Origin: Brevundimonas subvibrioides ATCC 15264
GTDB taxonomy: Bacteria > Pseudomonadota > Alphaproteobacteria > Caulobacterales > Caulobacteraceae
Assembly: GCF_000144605.1 (NCBI RefSeq)
Contig: NC_014375.1
Span: 2,418,001 to 2,482,000 of the forward strand
Reading direction: 5' to 3'
DNA length: 64,000 nt
In this document: piece by piece, positions 8,522 to 17,989 of the stretch
Layout of the letters: each line of letters starts with the position of its first letter
How positions within the stretch are numbered: position 1 is the stretch's first letter
Translations under genes and position numbers: made by a program
Notes under the pieces: model-generated
The model's database searches: none
Seen by the model: only the letters and a program-made list of their open reading frames with translations
Told to the model about the DNA's origin: nothing

Positions 8522-11242
8522 ATGTTCGTGTCACGTCACAGGTCCGTCTATGCCGGCGCGTCAGCGCTGGCCTTGTTTGCTGCGCTCGCGGTGCCGTCGA
8601 TGGCCGCCGCCCAGAGCACTCCGACCCCCGCGCCCGCCGCGGCGCAGGAAGACGAAGGCTCCGCCGTCGACGACATCGTCGTCACCGGCACCAGCATCCG
8701 CGGGGTCGCGGCGGCCGGATCGCCGACGATCGGCGTCGACCGCGACGACATCGTCGCCAGCGGCTCCAGCAACGTCAGCGACGCCACGCGCCTCCTGCCC
8801 CAGGTCCTGAACCTGGGTGCCGACGAAAGCCGCAACAGCTTCAGCGGCGGGGCGCAGGACGCCGCCGCCAACTCCACCGCCGTGCGCAGCGCCAATCTGC
8901 GCGGCATCGGGCCGGAAGCCACCCTGCTGCTGCTGAACGGTCGCCGCCTCGCGCCCAACGGCGTGATCAAGGCGCTGGGCGATCTGGACCAGATCCCTTC
9001 GGCCGCCCTGCAGCGCATCGAGGTCGTCACCGACGGCGCCTCGGCTATCTACGGCTCGGACGCCGTGGCCGGGGTGGTCAACCTGATCACCCGCCGCAAT
9101 TGGGACGGAGCAGAGACCACCGCGCGCTACGGCTTCGCCGATGCCCTGTCGCAGTTCCAGTTCAGCCAGACCTATGGCCGCACCTGGGATGGCGGCGGCC
9201 TGTTCCTCGCCTATGAGCACAACGAACGCAGCAACCTGTCGGGTGCCGATCGCGACTTCGCCAGCCAGAACCGCACCGCGCGGGGCGGCTCCGACGCCCG
9301 CCCCTTCACCGCCGCACCGGGCAACATCGTCTTCGGCGGCGTTCGCTACGGCCTGCCGAACACGAACGGCGTCGGTGTCACGTCGGCCCAGCTGTCGACG
9401 ACACCCAACAGGTACGACGAGGCGGCCGCTGCCGACCTTCTGCCCGAACAGAACCGCGATACGGTCCTGTTCAACATCAACCAGCAGGTCACCGATCGGC
9501 TCGAGCTTTGGTACGAGGGCTTCTACACCAAGCGCGACTACGACTTGGCAGCCCCGCCGGCCCTGTTCAGCCTGACGGTTCGCAACACCAACCCCTATTT
9601 CGTCGGACCGGTCGGCGCGACCTCGGAGACCGTCGAATACCGCCTGCTGGACGACAACGATCCCAACTCGACCGGGTTCGAAAACGCGCAGCAGAACGCG
9701 ATCGGCCTGAACGTCGATCTGGGTCATGACTGGCGCCTGGCCGCCTATGCCGCCCACAGCATGAGCCGCGGCTTCCAGGACCGGAAGAACGTCATCAACA
9801 ACGCGGCCCTGACGGCGGCGCTGGCCTCGACCAACCCGGCCACGGCGTTCAACCCGTTCGGCAACGGCACCTTCAACCGCACCAACAACGCGGCCCTGCT
9901 GGACATCATCGACGCCAACCGGGCCACGTTCGGCACCAACATCACCCAGGATCTGTCGGCCAAGGTCGACGGCCCGCTGTTCGACCTGCCGGGCGGCACC
10001 GTCCGCATGGCCCTGGGCGCCGAGTTCCACGACAACGCCTTCCGCCAGACGTTGCTGGCCACCAACGTGCTGGCCACGGGCGCGACGACGACCAAGAGCG
10101 TCTTCAACCAGCGCACGATCGGCTCGGTGTTCGGCGAAATCTTCGTGCCGATCGTCAGCGAAGCCAACGCCATGCCGCTGTTGCAGCGCCTGGAGCTGTC
10201 GGTCGCCGGCCGGTTCGAGGACTATTCGGACTTCGGCACGACCACCAACCCCAAATACGGCATCATCTATTCGCCGGGCTATGACCTGAACTTCCGCGCC
10301 ACCTACGGCACCTCGTTCCGGGCCCCGTCGCTGGTCGACAGCGCGGCGCAGATCCTGAACATCTTCGTCCAGAACATCACCGATCCGACGTCCGGGACGG
10401 GCACAACGCGCGGGATCTTCTTCAACGGCGGCAACAACAACCTGGGCCCGGAAACGGCCAAGACCTTCTCCGGCGGCTTCGACTGGACGCCCGAGTTCCT
10501 CGACGGCTTCAACCTGTCGATCAACTACTACAAGATCGAGTACGAGAACCGCATCGACGTGGCACCGGGCAATGCCTTGGCCCAGGGTACGGTCTATTCG
10601 GCCCTGATCCGCCGCCGCCCCGCCCCCACGGACGTTGCCGGCAACGCCGCCTTCGACGCCCTCGTCGCGTCCTATTTCGCCAGTCCCGACCTGCAGAACC
10701 CGGTCGAGCCGGTCGCCAACATCAACGTCGTCCTCGACGGCCGTCGCCAGAACCTCGGCACGCTGAACCAGGACGGCTATGACATCTCGGCCGGCTATGC
10801 GTTCGACACCGATTTCGGCGACTGGCGGGTCGGCGTCGACGTCGCCAAGATCCTGACGGTCGAGCGTCAGGGCGCAGCCGGCCTGCCGGTCGTGGACGTG
10901 CTGGACACCATCGGCAATCCGGTCGATCTGCGCGTGCGCGGCTCGCTGAGCTGGAACATGGGCGGCTGGTCGGCGAACGCCTTCGCCAACTACACCGACA
11001 GCTATCTGAACACCGCCATCACGCCCAACGTCATGGTCGACAGCCTGACCACCTATGACCTGACCGCGTCCTACCGGTTCGAGGGCGAAGGCCTGGCCAA
11101 CGGCGTCCGCATCTCGGTCAATGCCCTGAACGTGTTCGACGAGGATCCGCCCGTCGCCCTGAACGGCACGGTCTCCTGGGACAGCCAGGCGGCCTCGGCC
11201 ATCGGGCGGTTCATCTCCTTCGAAATCTCAAAGAGCTGGTGA
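8522..11242 (+). CDS. TonB-dependent receptor
   Basis: A 906-residue outer-membrane receptor. The signal peptide ends AAAQ near residue 32, followed by a Pro/Ala-rich stretch, a TonB box-like DDIVVTGTS, the plug domain (LLLLNGRRL, IEVVTDGASAIYGSDAVAGVVN at about 135-190) and a long beta-barrel ending FISFEISKSW with the usual terminal aromatic. ATG 8522 is preceded by GGGGAGG; the longer open frame from 8426 is not supported. It starts 102 bases after the dehydratase-like gene. By family it imports a scarce or bulky ligand. The neighbouring hydrolases suggest an ester or amide conjugate, but the ligand is unknown. A strong hairpin terminator follows. Confidence 0.93.
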   Translation: MFVSRHRSVYAGASALALFAALAVPSMAAAQSTPTPAPAAAQEDEGSAVDDIVVTGTSIRGVAAAGSPTIGVDRDDIVASGSSNVSDATRLLPQVLNLGADESRNSFSGGAQDAAANSTAVRSANLRGIGPEATLLLLNGRRLAPNGVIKALGDLDQIPSAALQRIEVVTDGASAIYGSDAVAGVVNLITRRNWDGAETTARYGFADALSQFQFSQTYGRTWDGGGLFLAYEHNERSNLSGADRDFASQNRTARGGSDARPFTAAPGNIVFGGVRYGLPNTNGVGVTSAQLSTTPNRYDEAAAADLLPEQNRDTVLFNINQQVTDRLELWYEGFYTKRDYDLAAPPALFSLTVRNTNPYFVGPVGATSETVEYRLLDDNDPNSTGFENAQQNAIGLNVDLGHDWRLAAYAAHSMSRGFQDRKNVINNAALTAALASTNPATAFNPFGNGTFNRTNNAALLDIIDANRATFGTNITQDLSAKVDGPLFDLPGGTVRMALGAEFHDNAFRQTLLATNVLATGATTTKSVFNQRTIGSVFGEIFVPIVSEANAMPLLQRLELSVAGRFEDYSDFGTTTNPKYGIIYSPGYDLNFRATYGTSFRAPSLVDSAAQILNIFVQNITDPTSGTGTTRGIFFNGGNNNLGPETAKTFSGGFDWTPEFLDGFNLSINYYKIEYENRIDVAPGNALAQGTVYSALIRRRPAPTDVAGNAAFDALVASYFASPDLQNPVEPVANINVVLDGRRQNLGTLNQDGYDISAGYAFDTDFGDWRVGVDVAKILTVERQGAAGLPVVDVLDTIGNPVDLRVRGSLSWNMGGWSANAFANYTDSYLNTAITPNVMVDSLTTYDLTASYRFEGEGLANGVRISVNALNVFDEDPPVALNGTVSWDSQAASAIGRFISFEISKSW

Positions 11243-11273
11243 GCTCACACCGATCCTTCCTGGAGTAACTTGA

Positions 11274-11310
11274 CGGCGAGCCGGGCGTGTCCTGGCTCGC
11301 CGCTTTCTTT
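11274..11310 (+). terminator. intrinsic terminator after the TonB receptor
   Basis: A stem of CGGCGAGCC plus GGG (11274-11285) pairs with CCT plus GGCTCGCCG (11291-11302), allowing one G-T pair, around a 5-base loop. CTTTCTTT follows. The strong hairpin and T-rich tail mark the receptor transcript end. It also shows that the GTG at 11287 is not the start of the next gene. Confidence 0.8.
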
Positions 11311-11322
11311 GAGAGCCTGTTC

Positions 11323-13068
11323 ATGACCCGCGTCATCGCTGCCCTGTTCGTCCTCTTCGCCCTGATCGTCTCGCCGATGTCCGCGCAGGCCCAGTCCGGG
11401 TTCAACGCGGGACCTGCGACGCCGGAGTATTCGGAACAGGTCGCGACTTCCTTTCACCTGCCCATGCGCGATGGGCTCAGGATCGCGGTGTCCCTGCATC
11501 GCCCCTCCGTGAACGGCGTCCCGGTCGAGGGTCCCCTCCCCGTCATCTGGCACCACGCCCTCGACATCGAGGCGGCCGGAACCCGCGCGACCGGCACGGG
11601 CACCGACGCCCGACGCCCCCTCTCGGACCTGACCCGCTACGGCTATGTGGTGGCCGTCGTCGCGCGCCGGGGCAACGGTGCGTCCTTCGGCACCCGCCGC
11701 GGCTATGAGGACTTCACCGAGGGCTTCGACGCCTATGAGATCACCGAATGGCTGGCGGCCCAGCCCTGGTCGACCGGCAACGTCGGCATGTACGGCTGTT
11801 CGAACACCGGCGAGGCGGCGATGCACGCGGTCGTCGCCCGCCCCCCGCACCTGAAGGCGGTCTTCGCCGGCTGCTTCGCCTGGGACCGCTACGACGGTCA
11901 CACGCGCGGCGGCATCATCTCGCAGTACGGCACGGGCCCGACCCGCACGGTCGAGGACGACCTGCGCGCCATGCCCGTGCAGGGCGACGAGGACCGGACC
12001 CTGCTGCGTCAGGCGGCCGAGGAACACGTCGCGTCCACCAACCTTCTGGCCCTGATGCAGTCCATGCCCTACCGCGACAGCTGGTCGCCGCTGGTGATGG
12101 CTCGCTTCTGGGGCGAGGTCAGCATCGGGGCCTATCTGAGCCAGGTCCGCGACGGCGGCGTGCCCATCTACATCCAGGGCGGCTGGTACGACGATTTCCG
12201 CACCGAGGGGCTGATCGCCCTCGCCAATCTGCCCGGTCAGGCGCGGATGATCATCGGGCCGTGGCGGCACTGCCTGAATCCGGGTTTCGACCTGCAGGCC
12301 GAACAGGTCCGGTTCTTCGACCACTATCTGAAGGGTGTGGACACGGGCATCCAGAGCGACGACCCGATCCACTACTTCACGATCAACGCGCCCGAGGGCC
12401 AGGAATGGCGCAGCGCGAGCGTCTGGCCCCTCGCCGACGCCGACAACCGGCGCCTGTTCCTCGCGGGGGATGCACTGGGCAGCGAACAGCCCCGCGCCGC
12501 CGGGGCCCGTGCGGTCACCGTCGACTACGCTCCGGTCTGCCCGCCCGATCCGGTCGAGCCGAATTTCGGCCCCTTCGCCCAGCCGTGTCGTTCATCGGCG
12601 GCCAGCGTGACCGTCGCCGCCCGCACCTTCGCCATCGACACCGAGGTGACCGGCAATCCGATCGCCGACCTGTGGATCTCGTCCACCGCGCCCGAACAGC
12701 CGGTCTTCGCCTATCTGGAGGACGTCGCGCCGGACGGGACCGTCACCGTCATCAGCGAAGGTCGCCAGCGCGCCTCGCTGCGCCGCGTCGTGGAGGCCCC
12801 CTGGAACACCATGGGCACGCCTTGGCGCCGGTCGTGGGCCGAGGATCACCAGCCGCTGGTGGCGGGCACGCCGGTCAAGGTCTCGTTCGATCTTCTGGCC
12901 GTGTCCTACGTCTTCAAGGCGGGCCACACCCTGCGGGTCAGCATCACCGGATCAGACGCGCGCGAGCGGGCCCGCGTCGAGGTCGCGCCCGCCCCGACCC
13001 TGAGCGTCCACTTCGGCGGCGACACGCCCTCCAGCGTCGTCATTCCGTTCCGCCCCGCGGCGGGCTAG
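11323..13068 (+). CDS. secreted CocE/NonD family hydrolase
   Basis: A 581-residue alpha/beta hydrolase of the CocE/NonD (X-Pro dipeptidyl-peptidase-like) family: a signal peptide ending SAQAQ, the catalytic domain with nucleophile Ser160 in GCSNTG, a His in GPWRHCLNPG, and a C-terminal jelly-roll domain (about 400-575, with VTGNPIADLWI and FKAGHTLRVSITG). The family cleaves esters or amides such as cocaine, cephalosporin esters and peptides. I place the start at ATG 11323; an upstream in-frame GTG lies inside the preceding terminator. It lies between a TonB receptor and a CapA-type protein in a catabolic island, which suggests periplasmic cleavage of an imported conjugate. The true substrate cannot be read from sequence. 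Confidence 0.88.
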   Translation: MTRVIAALFVLFALIVSPMSAQAQSGFNAGPATPEYSEQVATSFHLPMRDGLRIAVSLHRPSVNGVPVEGPLPVIWHHALDIEAAGTRATGTGTDARRPLSDLTRYGYVVAVVARRGNGASFGTRRGYEDFTEGFDAYEITEWLAAQPWSTGNVGMYGCSNTGEAAMHAVVARPPHLKAVFAGCFAWDRYDGHTRGGIISQYGTGPTRTVEDDLRAMPVQGDEDRTLLRQAAEEHVASTNLLALMQSMPYRDSWSPLVMARFWGEVSIGAYLSQVRDGGVPIYIQGGWYDDFRTEGLIALANLPGQARMIIGPWRHCLNPGFDLQAEQVRFFDHYLKGVDTGIQSDDPIHYFTINAPEGQEWRSASVWPLADADNRRLFLAGDALGSEQPRAAGARAVTVDYAPVCPPDPVEPNFGPFAQPCRSSAASVTVAARTFAIDTEVTGNPIADLWISSTAPEQPVFAYLEDVAPDGTVTVISEGRQRASLRRVVEAPWNTMGTPWRRSWAEDHQPLVAGTPVKVSFDLLAVSYVFKAGHTLRVSITGSDARERARVEVAPAPTLSVHFGGDTPSSVVIPFRPAAG

Positions 13069-13076
13069 TCCGGATC

Positions 13077-14207
13077 ATGGCCGACGTCTTCAAGCTGTAC
13101 ATGACCGGCGACCTCGTTCTGGACGAGCCGCAGGCCGATACCTTCTTCGATCCGGCGCGCGCGATGCTGGCCGAGGCCGACCTGCTGATCGGGCACGTCG
13201 AGGTGCCGCACACGACACGCGGTGTGGAATCGATCGGCGACATCCCGGCCCCGGCCAGCGACCCCGAGAACCTGCGGGCCATGGGCCGGGCCGGTTTCCA
13301 CATGGCCAGCCTGGCCGGAAACCACATCCACGACCGGGGCGCCGAGGGCATCACCGACACGATCGCCAACCTGACCGGACAGGGCATCGTCTCGGCCGGA
13401 GCCGGCCTGACCCTGGCCGATGCGCGCCGTCCGGCCCTGGCATCGCGCGCGGGCAAGCGCGTCGGTCTGCTGAGCTACAACTGCGTCGGGCCGCGCGAAG
13501 GCTGGGCGGGCCCGAAGAACGCCGGCTGCGCCTATCTGAAGATCATCAGCCACTACGAACCTGAGGGGGCCAATCCCGGCGGCCCGCCCAAGGTCTACAC
13601 CTTCGCCGACCCGGACACGGTCGAGGCGATGCAGCGCGACATCGCCGCCCTGCGCGATCAGGTCGATGTCCTGGTCGTCGCCCTGCACAAGGGCGTCGTC
13701 CACACGCCGGCCCACATCGCCATGTACGAGACCGCCGTGTCGCGCGCCGCGATCGACGCGGGGGCCGACATCGTCATCGGCCATCACGCCCACATCACCC
13801 GCGGCGTCGAGATCTGGCGCGGCAAGCCGATCTTCCACGGTCTGGGAAACTTCATCACCGTCACGCGCGCCCTGTCGGTCGAGGGCAATGCCAGCCCCGA
13901 ACGCCGGGCCTGGGCCGAGCGGCGCAAGGTCCTGTTCGGGTTCGAGCCCCTGCCCGACTATCCCCTCTATCCGTTCCATCCGGAGTCGCGGAACGGCATG
14001 GTCGCGGCGTGCCACATCGCGGCCGACGGCACGATCAGCGCAGGCTTCCGGCCGTTATGGATGCTGCCCGGCGGCCAGCCCCAGCCCCTGGGTCACGATG
14101 ACAAGGGTCGCGAGGTCGCCGACTACATCATCGGCATCACCCGGAAAGCCGGCTTCAAGACCGGGTTCGCCTGGGACGGCAACCGCGTCGTCTTCGACGC
14201 GGCCTGA
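13077..14207 (+). CDS. CapA-family metallophosphatase-fold protein
   Basis: A 376-residue protein with the CapA/PgsA (poly-gamma-glutamate synthesis type) fold, a calcineurin-like metal-binding domain. Visible metal-site text: TGDLVLDEP near residue 10, LAGNHIHDRG near 80, ALHKGVVHTP near 200 and VIGHHAHITRG near 235. No signal peptide or membrane segment is seen, unlike many CapA proteins. ATG 13077 lies 8 bases after the hydrolase stop, so the two form an operon; a much longer open frame reaching back to 11748 is only a shadow of the hydrolase gene. Relatives occur in catabolic operons with unclear roles, and I would not assign polymer synthesis. Confidence 0.8.
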   Translation: MADVFKLYMTGDLVLDEPQADTFFDPARAMLAEADLLIGHVEVPHTTRGVESIGDIPAPASDPENLRAMGRAGFHMASLAGNHIHDRGAEGITDTIANLTGQGIVSAGAGLTLADARRPALASRAGKRVGLLSYNCVGPREGWAGPKNAGCAYLKIISHYEPEGANPGGPPKVYTFADPDTVEAMQRDIAALRDQVDVLVVALHKGVVHTPAHIAMYETAVSRAAIDAGADIVIGHHAHITRGVEIWRGKPIFHGLGNFITVTRALSVEGNASPERRAWAERRKVLFGFEPLPDYPLYPFHPESRNGMVAACHIAADGTISAGFRPLWMLPGGQPQPLGHDDKGREVADYIIGITRKAGFKTGFAWDGNRVVFDAA

Positions 14208-14219
14208 CCCTATCCGAGG

Positions 14220-15164
14220 TCAGTCGATGTTCTTGCGCTCGACCGTCCACCGGTCGTCGGTGCACAGCCGGCAGTCCGCGCCGACGAAGGTTCGGCTCGC
14301 TGCCGTGCCGCCCAGCAGCTGCCAGTTCAGCCAGTCCTTCATGACCCCGGCATAGTCGCCGCCGCGCGGCTCCCGATAAGTGCCGCCATGACCCGTGCCG
14401 ATGTCGGCATGGAAGACCGGCACGCCTTCGATGGCCTGGAAATCGAGGATCGCGTTGGGCTGGGCCTGATCCGTCGGGCCACCGGAGACATAGAGGATCG
14501 GCGTGTGGATCCGCTTCAGATCGTCGACACCAGCCGGGCGATAGCTGCGGCCGGTGCGGGTGTCGTCGGCGGGCGGGGTGCGGATGATGCCGCTGTTGCC
14601 GATGATGGCCGTCGTCACACGGGGATCGTCCGCCGCGGCGATGGCCTGAAGCCCGCCGCAGGAATGACCGATGACGGCGATCTTGTCGGCCGCGATCCGG
14701 CCCTCGAACCGACCCCCGGTGACGTCGTTCTGGGCGACGGCCCAATCGATGGTCTCCAGCAGCTGGGCGGTCCGGTTCTGCGCGAACCGGTCGAGGCCAC
14801 CCGGTGTGCCCGGCGTCATCGGCGCGTCCGCGCCTTCGATGATCGGACCGCCGGTCACGACCAGATAGCCGTAGGACGCCAGCTCCCCCAGAAACTGCGG
14901 TGTCATGTTGCCGACGTTCAGACAGGCCCCGGCCCCATGGGCCACCAGGGGCAGCGGATGGCCGACGGCCGCCATGTCCGCAGGGCGATAAATGGTGTGA
15001 TCCGCCAGCGAAGGATCCATCTCCATGACGACGGGATACGGCCCGCCCAGACCCTCGACGGCGACCGGGGGCGCGCTCAGCGGCGGATTGGCGATCTGGG
15101 CCTGCGCGGCCCCCATGCCCGACAGGCTGAGCAGGGCGACGGTCAACAGCAGTTCGGCCTTCAT
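14220..15164 (-). CDS. secreted alpha/beta hydrolase (dienelactone hydrolase / acetylxylan esterase-like)
   Basis: A 314-residue alpha/beta hydrolase with a signal peptide ending AAQAQ and nucleophile Ser168 in GHSCGG. HGAGACLNVGN (about residue 75-85) would form the oxyanion region and GTGHGGTY holds the probable catalytic His. Relatives are poly-ester, acetyl or cinnamoyl ester hydrolases. A GGAGG lies just upstream of the ATG, and a promoter-like patch lies about 50-60 bases upstream. It is 93 bases downstream of the fcs-operon MFS gene and has its own leader. An esterase freeing hydroxycinnamates from plant esters would fit the context; that is inference. Confidence 0.8.
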   Translation of the reverse strand: MKAELLLTVALLSLSGMGAAQAQIANPPLSAPPVAVEGLGGPYPVVMEMDPSLADHTIYRPADMAAVGHPLPLVAHGAGACLNVGNMTPQFLGELASYGYLVVTGGPIIEGADAPMTPGTPGGLDRFAQNRTAQLLETIDWAVAQNDVTGGRFEGRIAADKIAVIGHSCGGLQAIAAADDPRVTTAIIGNSGIIRTPPADDTRTGRSYRPAGVDDLKRIHTPILYVSGGPTDQAQPNAILDFQAIEGVPVFHADIGTGHGGTYREPRGGDYAGVMKDWLNWQLLGGTAASRTFVGADCRLCTDDRWTVERKNID

Positions 15165-15214
15165 GGGACATCCTCCGGAAGTCGCCCGTCCTGCTTCGAT
15201 GGCGGCGAGCGTTC

Positions 15215-15231
15215 GACTTTATACTGTATGC
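15215..15231 (-). promoter_or_regulatory. candidate promoter/operator of the secreted hydrolase
   Basis: The palindrome ATACTGTAT (15221-15229) overlaps a TATAAA-like box on the minus strand in an otherwise GC-rich 93-base leader. It resembles the CATA/TAT-type patches before vdh and the TonB receptor, so a shared regulator is possible. Confidence 0.35.
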
Positions 15232-15257
15232 ATTGCTGATGATCGGCAAGCGTCCGA

Positions 15258-16472
15258 TCAGGCCAAGGCGCGCGACTTCCCGGCGAACAGCAGGCAGCCC
15301 ACAGCGCAGGCGCTGGTGACGCACAGCATGGCGGCGATCTCGAAGGCGGTGCCGTCCAGCACCCTGACCGCGATGGTGGCCAGCAGCGCGCCCATGCCGA
15401 ACTGGGCGAACCCCATGACCGCCGCGACAGCCCCCGCACGCCAGCCCGCCGCCCCCATCGCCTCGGCCGCGGCGTTGGGACTGGACAGGCCGTTCATCGA
15501 GAAGGCGAGGCACAGAGGGATCAGGAAGGCCGGGATCAGGGCGGGCCATCGCGACACAGTGGCCAGCATCAGCAGACAGGCCGCCAGATTCAGCCGGGTC
15601 GACCAGACCAGAAGCCGGTGGCTGCTGAACCGGTTCAGCAGGACGCGGTTGACCTGCGACCCGATCAGGACGGCCAGGGACCCGGCCCCGTACAGCCAGC
15701 CGAAGGCGGTCGTCGGCACGCCGTATCCGTCGATCAGCAGATGGGCCGACATGGTCATGTAGATGAAGGTGCCGGCCGCGCCGAAGCCTCCGCACGCCAC
15801 GAAGGCCGCGACCTGGCGATCGCCGAGGATGGCCAGATAGCTGCGAAACGGATGCTCCGAGCGCGCGCGACGTCGCGACTCGGCCGAGCTGCTTTCGCGC
15901 AGCCGAAGCCACACCACGACCCCCAGCACGACGCCGAAGGCCAGCAGGACCCAGAAGACCGCGCGCCAGCCGAATCCGGCGATGATCCAGCCTCCCGCCA
16001 GCGGCGACAGGATCGGGGCCACGCCCAGGATCAGCATCAGGGTGGAATAGACGCCGGCCGACTCCTGCGGCGTGAACCGGTCGCGGACGATGGCGCGCGA
16101 GATCACCACGCCCGCGCAGCCGCCCAGTCCCTGCACGAACCGGAAGGCGACCAGGGTCGACAGGTTCGACGCGACGATGCAGGCGAGCGTTGCGACCAGA
16201 TACAGGGCGATGCCGAACAGCAGCGGCGCGCGGCGCCCCCAGCGGTCGGACACCGGGCCGTAGATCAACTGACCGGCGCAAAGACCCAGCGAGAAGGCTG
16301 CGACCGTGTCCTGGACGCCCGTGGTCGAGCCGTGAAACTCCTGCGCCATCGCCGGCAGGCCCGGCAGGTACATGGCGATGGACAGGGATCCGAACGCCGC
16401 CAGCGCGCCCAGGGTCAGCAGCAGCTCCAGACGGCCGGTTTCAGGGCGGAACGCCGTCCCGGGTTCAGCCAA
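15258..16472 (-). CDS. MFS transporter, Bcr/CflA type
   Basis: A 404-residue, roughly 12-segment major facilitator protein of the Bcr/CflA drug-resistance subfamily, with AMYLPGLPAMAQEF in the first helix and PVSDRWGRRAPLL in the loop 2-3 motif. The best start is TTG at 16472 (MAEPGTAFRPETGRLELLL), which overlaps the stop of the CoA ligase gene and gives the usual family length; the longer open frame is a shadow of the ligase. As the last gene of the vdh-ech-fcs operon it may import hydroxycinnamates or export toxic intermediates. The direction is not decidable from sequence. Confidence 0.83.
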   Translation of the reverse strand: MAEPGTAFRPETGRLELLLTLGALAAFGSLSIAMYLPGLPAMAQEFHGSTTGVQDTVAAFSLGLCAGQLIYGPVSDRWGRRAPLLFGIALYLVATLACIVASNLSTLVAFRFVQGLGGCAGVVISRAIVRDRFTPQESAGVYSTLMLILGVAPILSPLAGGWIIAGFGWRAVFWVLLAFGVVLGVVVWLRLRESSSAESRRRARSEHPFRSYLAILGDRQVAAFVACGGFGAAGTFIYMTMSAHLLIDGYGVPTTAFGWLYGAGSLAVLIGSQVNRVLLNRFSSHRLLVWSTRLNLAACLLMLATVSRWPALIPAFLIPLCLAFSMNGLSSPNAAAEAMGAAGWRAGAVAAVMGFAQFGMGALLATIAVRVLDGTAFEIAAMLCVTSACAVGCLLFAGKSRALA

Positions 16473-17982
16473 CCGAAGACGCCGCGTCGTCCCTGGCCTC
16501 CAGCATCGCCAGACACAGGATGCGCAGGTCGCCCTTCCTGACCTTGCCCGATCCGGTACGCGGCAGGGCCTCCACCACCACGACATGGCGGGGCAGCTTG
16601 TAGCCGGCCAGCCGCCCCGACAGATGCGTCCGCACGCGCTCGGCCAGGGTGTCGTCGGCGTCTGCATGAGACATGGCGCACACGCCGACCTCGCCCCACC
16701 GCGCGTCGGGCACGCCGACGATGGCGGTCTCGATCAGGCCGGGAAAGTCGGCCAGCGCCGCCTCGATCTCGGCCGGATAGACGTTCTCGCCGCCGGAAAT
16801 GTACATGTCCTTGCGGCGATCGACGATGGTCAGATAGCCGTCTGCATCGCAGACCGCGACGTCGCCCGTCCGGAACCAGCCCTCGGCCGTGAAAGCCCTG
16901 GCCATCTCGTCGGGCCGCCGCCAGTAGCCGCTGAACAGATTGGGCCCGCGCAGCAGCAACTCGCCCGGCTCACCGGGCCGCACATCGTTTTCGCTCGCAT
17001 CCACCAGACGCAGCTCGATCCCCGGCGCCGGGATGCCCGCGGCCCCGGCCTTGGCCGCGATGATCGCCGGATCGAGCGCCATGCCCAGGACCGTGCCGGC
17101 CTCGCTCATGCCGAACCCGTCGACGACGGGCACGCCCGCGTCCAGCCAGGCCATGATCGACGCCGCCGGATGCGGCGCGCCACCCGTGAACAGCGCGGTC
17201 AGATGACCCAGACTCGCTCCGTCGAACCCGGGCTGGGCGCGGATCCGGTCTGCCATCTGCGGCACGCAGAAATAGTGGGTCACCGCCAGGTCCAGATCGG
17301 ACAGGCGAGCGAGCGTCCGGGCGGGCTCGAACCCGTCCGAGACCAGCATCGCCCCGCCCTGCATCACGATCGGCCGCACGCTGGTGATCAGGCCGATGAT
17401 GTGGAACATCGGGGTGTCGATCAGGATGCGGCTATGGGCATCGACATGGCCCAGCAGGCTGAAGTTGATCGCGGTCTGGCGCTGCGCCCGTTCGCTCAGC
17501 ATCACGCCCTTGGGGGTGCCGGACGTGCCCGAGGTGAACAGGATCAGAGACACCCGCTCCGGATCGGCAGCCTCGGCGAACATCGCGCCATGCCCGTCGA
17601 TCTGCTGCGCCAGGTCGTCGAGCGACAGGTCGATCGGCGTGAGGTCCGCCATCCCCGCGTCGCCGACGATCAGCCGCGGCTCCGCATCCGCGATCAGCGC
17701 CGCGATCTCCGGCCCGCTGAGCCGCCAGTTCAGCGGCACATAGATGAGACCCGCCCGGGCGCAGGCCAGATGCAGGACGATCAGCTCGACCCGGTTCTTC
17801 GCCAGCGAGGCGACGCGATCTCCAGGAGCGCAGCCATGGCGATGCCTCAGCAGGTCGGCGCAGCGCCCGACCGCGCGGTCCAGCTCGGCATAGGTCCAGC
17901 GTCGGCCCGAGGCCAGGTCGACCGCCGCCAGCGCGTCCGGCTGGCGGCGGGCCTGAAAGGCCGTGTCGTCGATCGGCCCCAT
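16465..17982 (-). CDS. fcs: hydroxycinnamate (feruloyl/coumaroyl)-CoA ligase
   Basis: A 505-residue acyl-adenylate-forming enzyme. It shows the P-loop LFTSGTSGTPKGVML (about 148-162), GFGMSEAG, GWFRTGDVAVCDADGYL, DRRKDMYISGGENVYP and the C-terminal PRTGSGKVRK, whose Lys is the adenylation lysine. The family makes acyl-CoA from acid, ATP and CoA. Its place between ech (7-base gap) and an MFS carrier identifies it as the ligase that activates ferulate, p-coumarate or caffeate. The start ATG 17982 sits directly behind the ech stop. Substrate preference among hydroxycinnamates is not visible. Confidence 0.85.
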   Translation of the reverse strand: MGPIDDTAFQARRQPDALAAVDLASGRRWTYAELDRAVGRCADLLRHRHGCAPGDRVASLAKNRVELIVLHLACARAGLIYVPLNWRLSGPEIAALIADAEPRLIVGDAGMADLTPIDLSLDDLAQQIDGHGAMFAEAADPERVSLILFTSGTSGTPKGVMLSERAQRQTAINFSLLGHVDAHSRILIDTPMFHIIGLITSVRPIVMQGGAMLVSDGFEPARTLARLSDLDLAVTHYFCVPQMADRIRAQPGFDGASLGHLTALFTGGAPHPAASIMAWLDAGVPVVDGFGMSEAGTVLGMALDPAIIAAKAGAAGIPAPGIELRLVDASENDVRPGEPGELLLRGPNLFSGYWRRPDEMARAFTAEGWFRTGDVAVCDADGYLTIVDRRKDMYISGGENVYPAEIEAALADFPGLIETAIVGVPDARWGEVGVCAMSHADADDTLAERVRTHLSGRLAGYKLPRHVVVVEALPRTGSGKVRKGDLRILCLAMLEARDDAASSVG

Positions 17983-17989
17983 GGCCCGA

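Noticed and set aside
11748..13076. Upstream extension of the CapA-like ORF
   Set aside because: It lies in another frame of the CocE/NonD gene; the family N-terminus TGDLVLDEP begins right after ATG 13077.
13077..14207. Assigning capsule or poly-gamma-glutamate synthesis to the CapA-like gene
   Set aside because: There is no export signal, membrane segment or polymer-synthesis neighbour.
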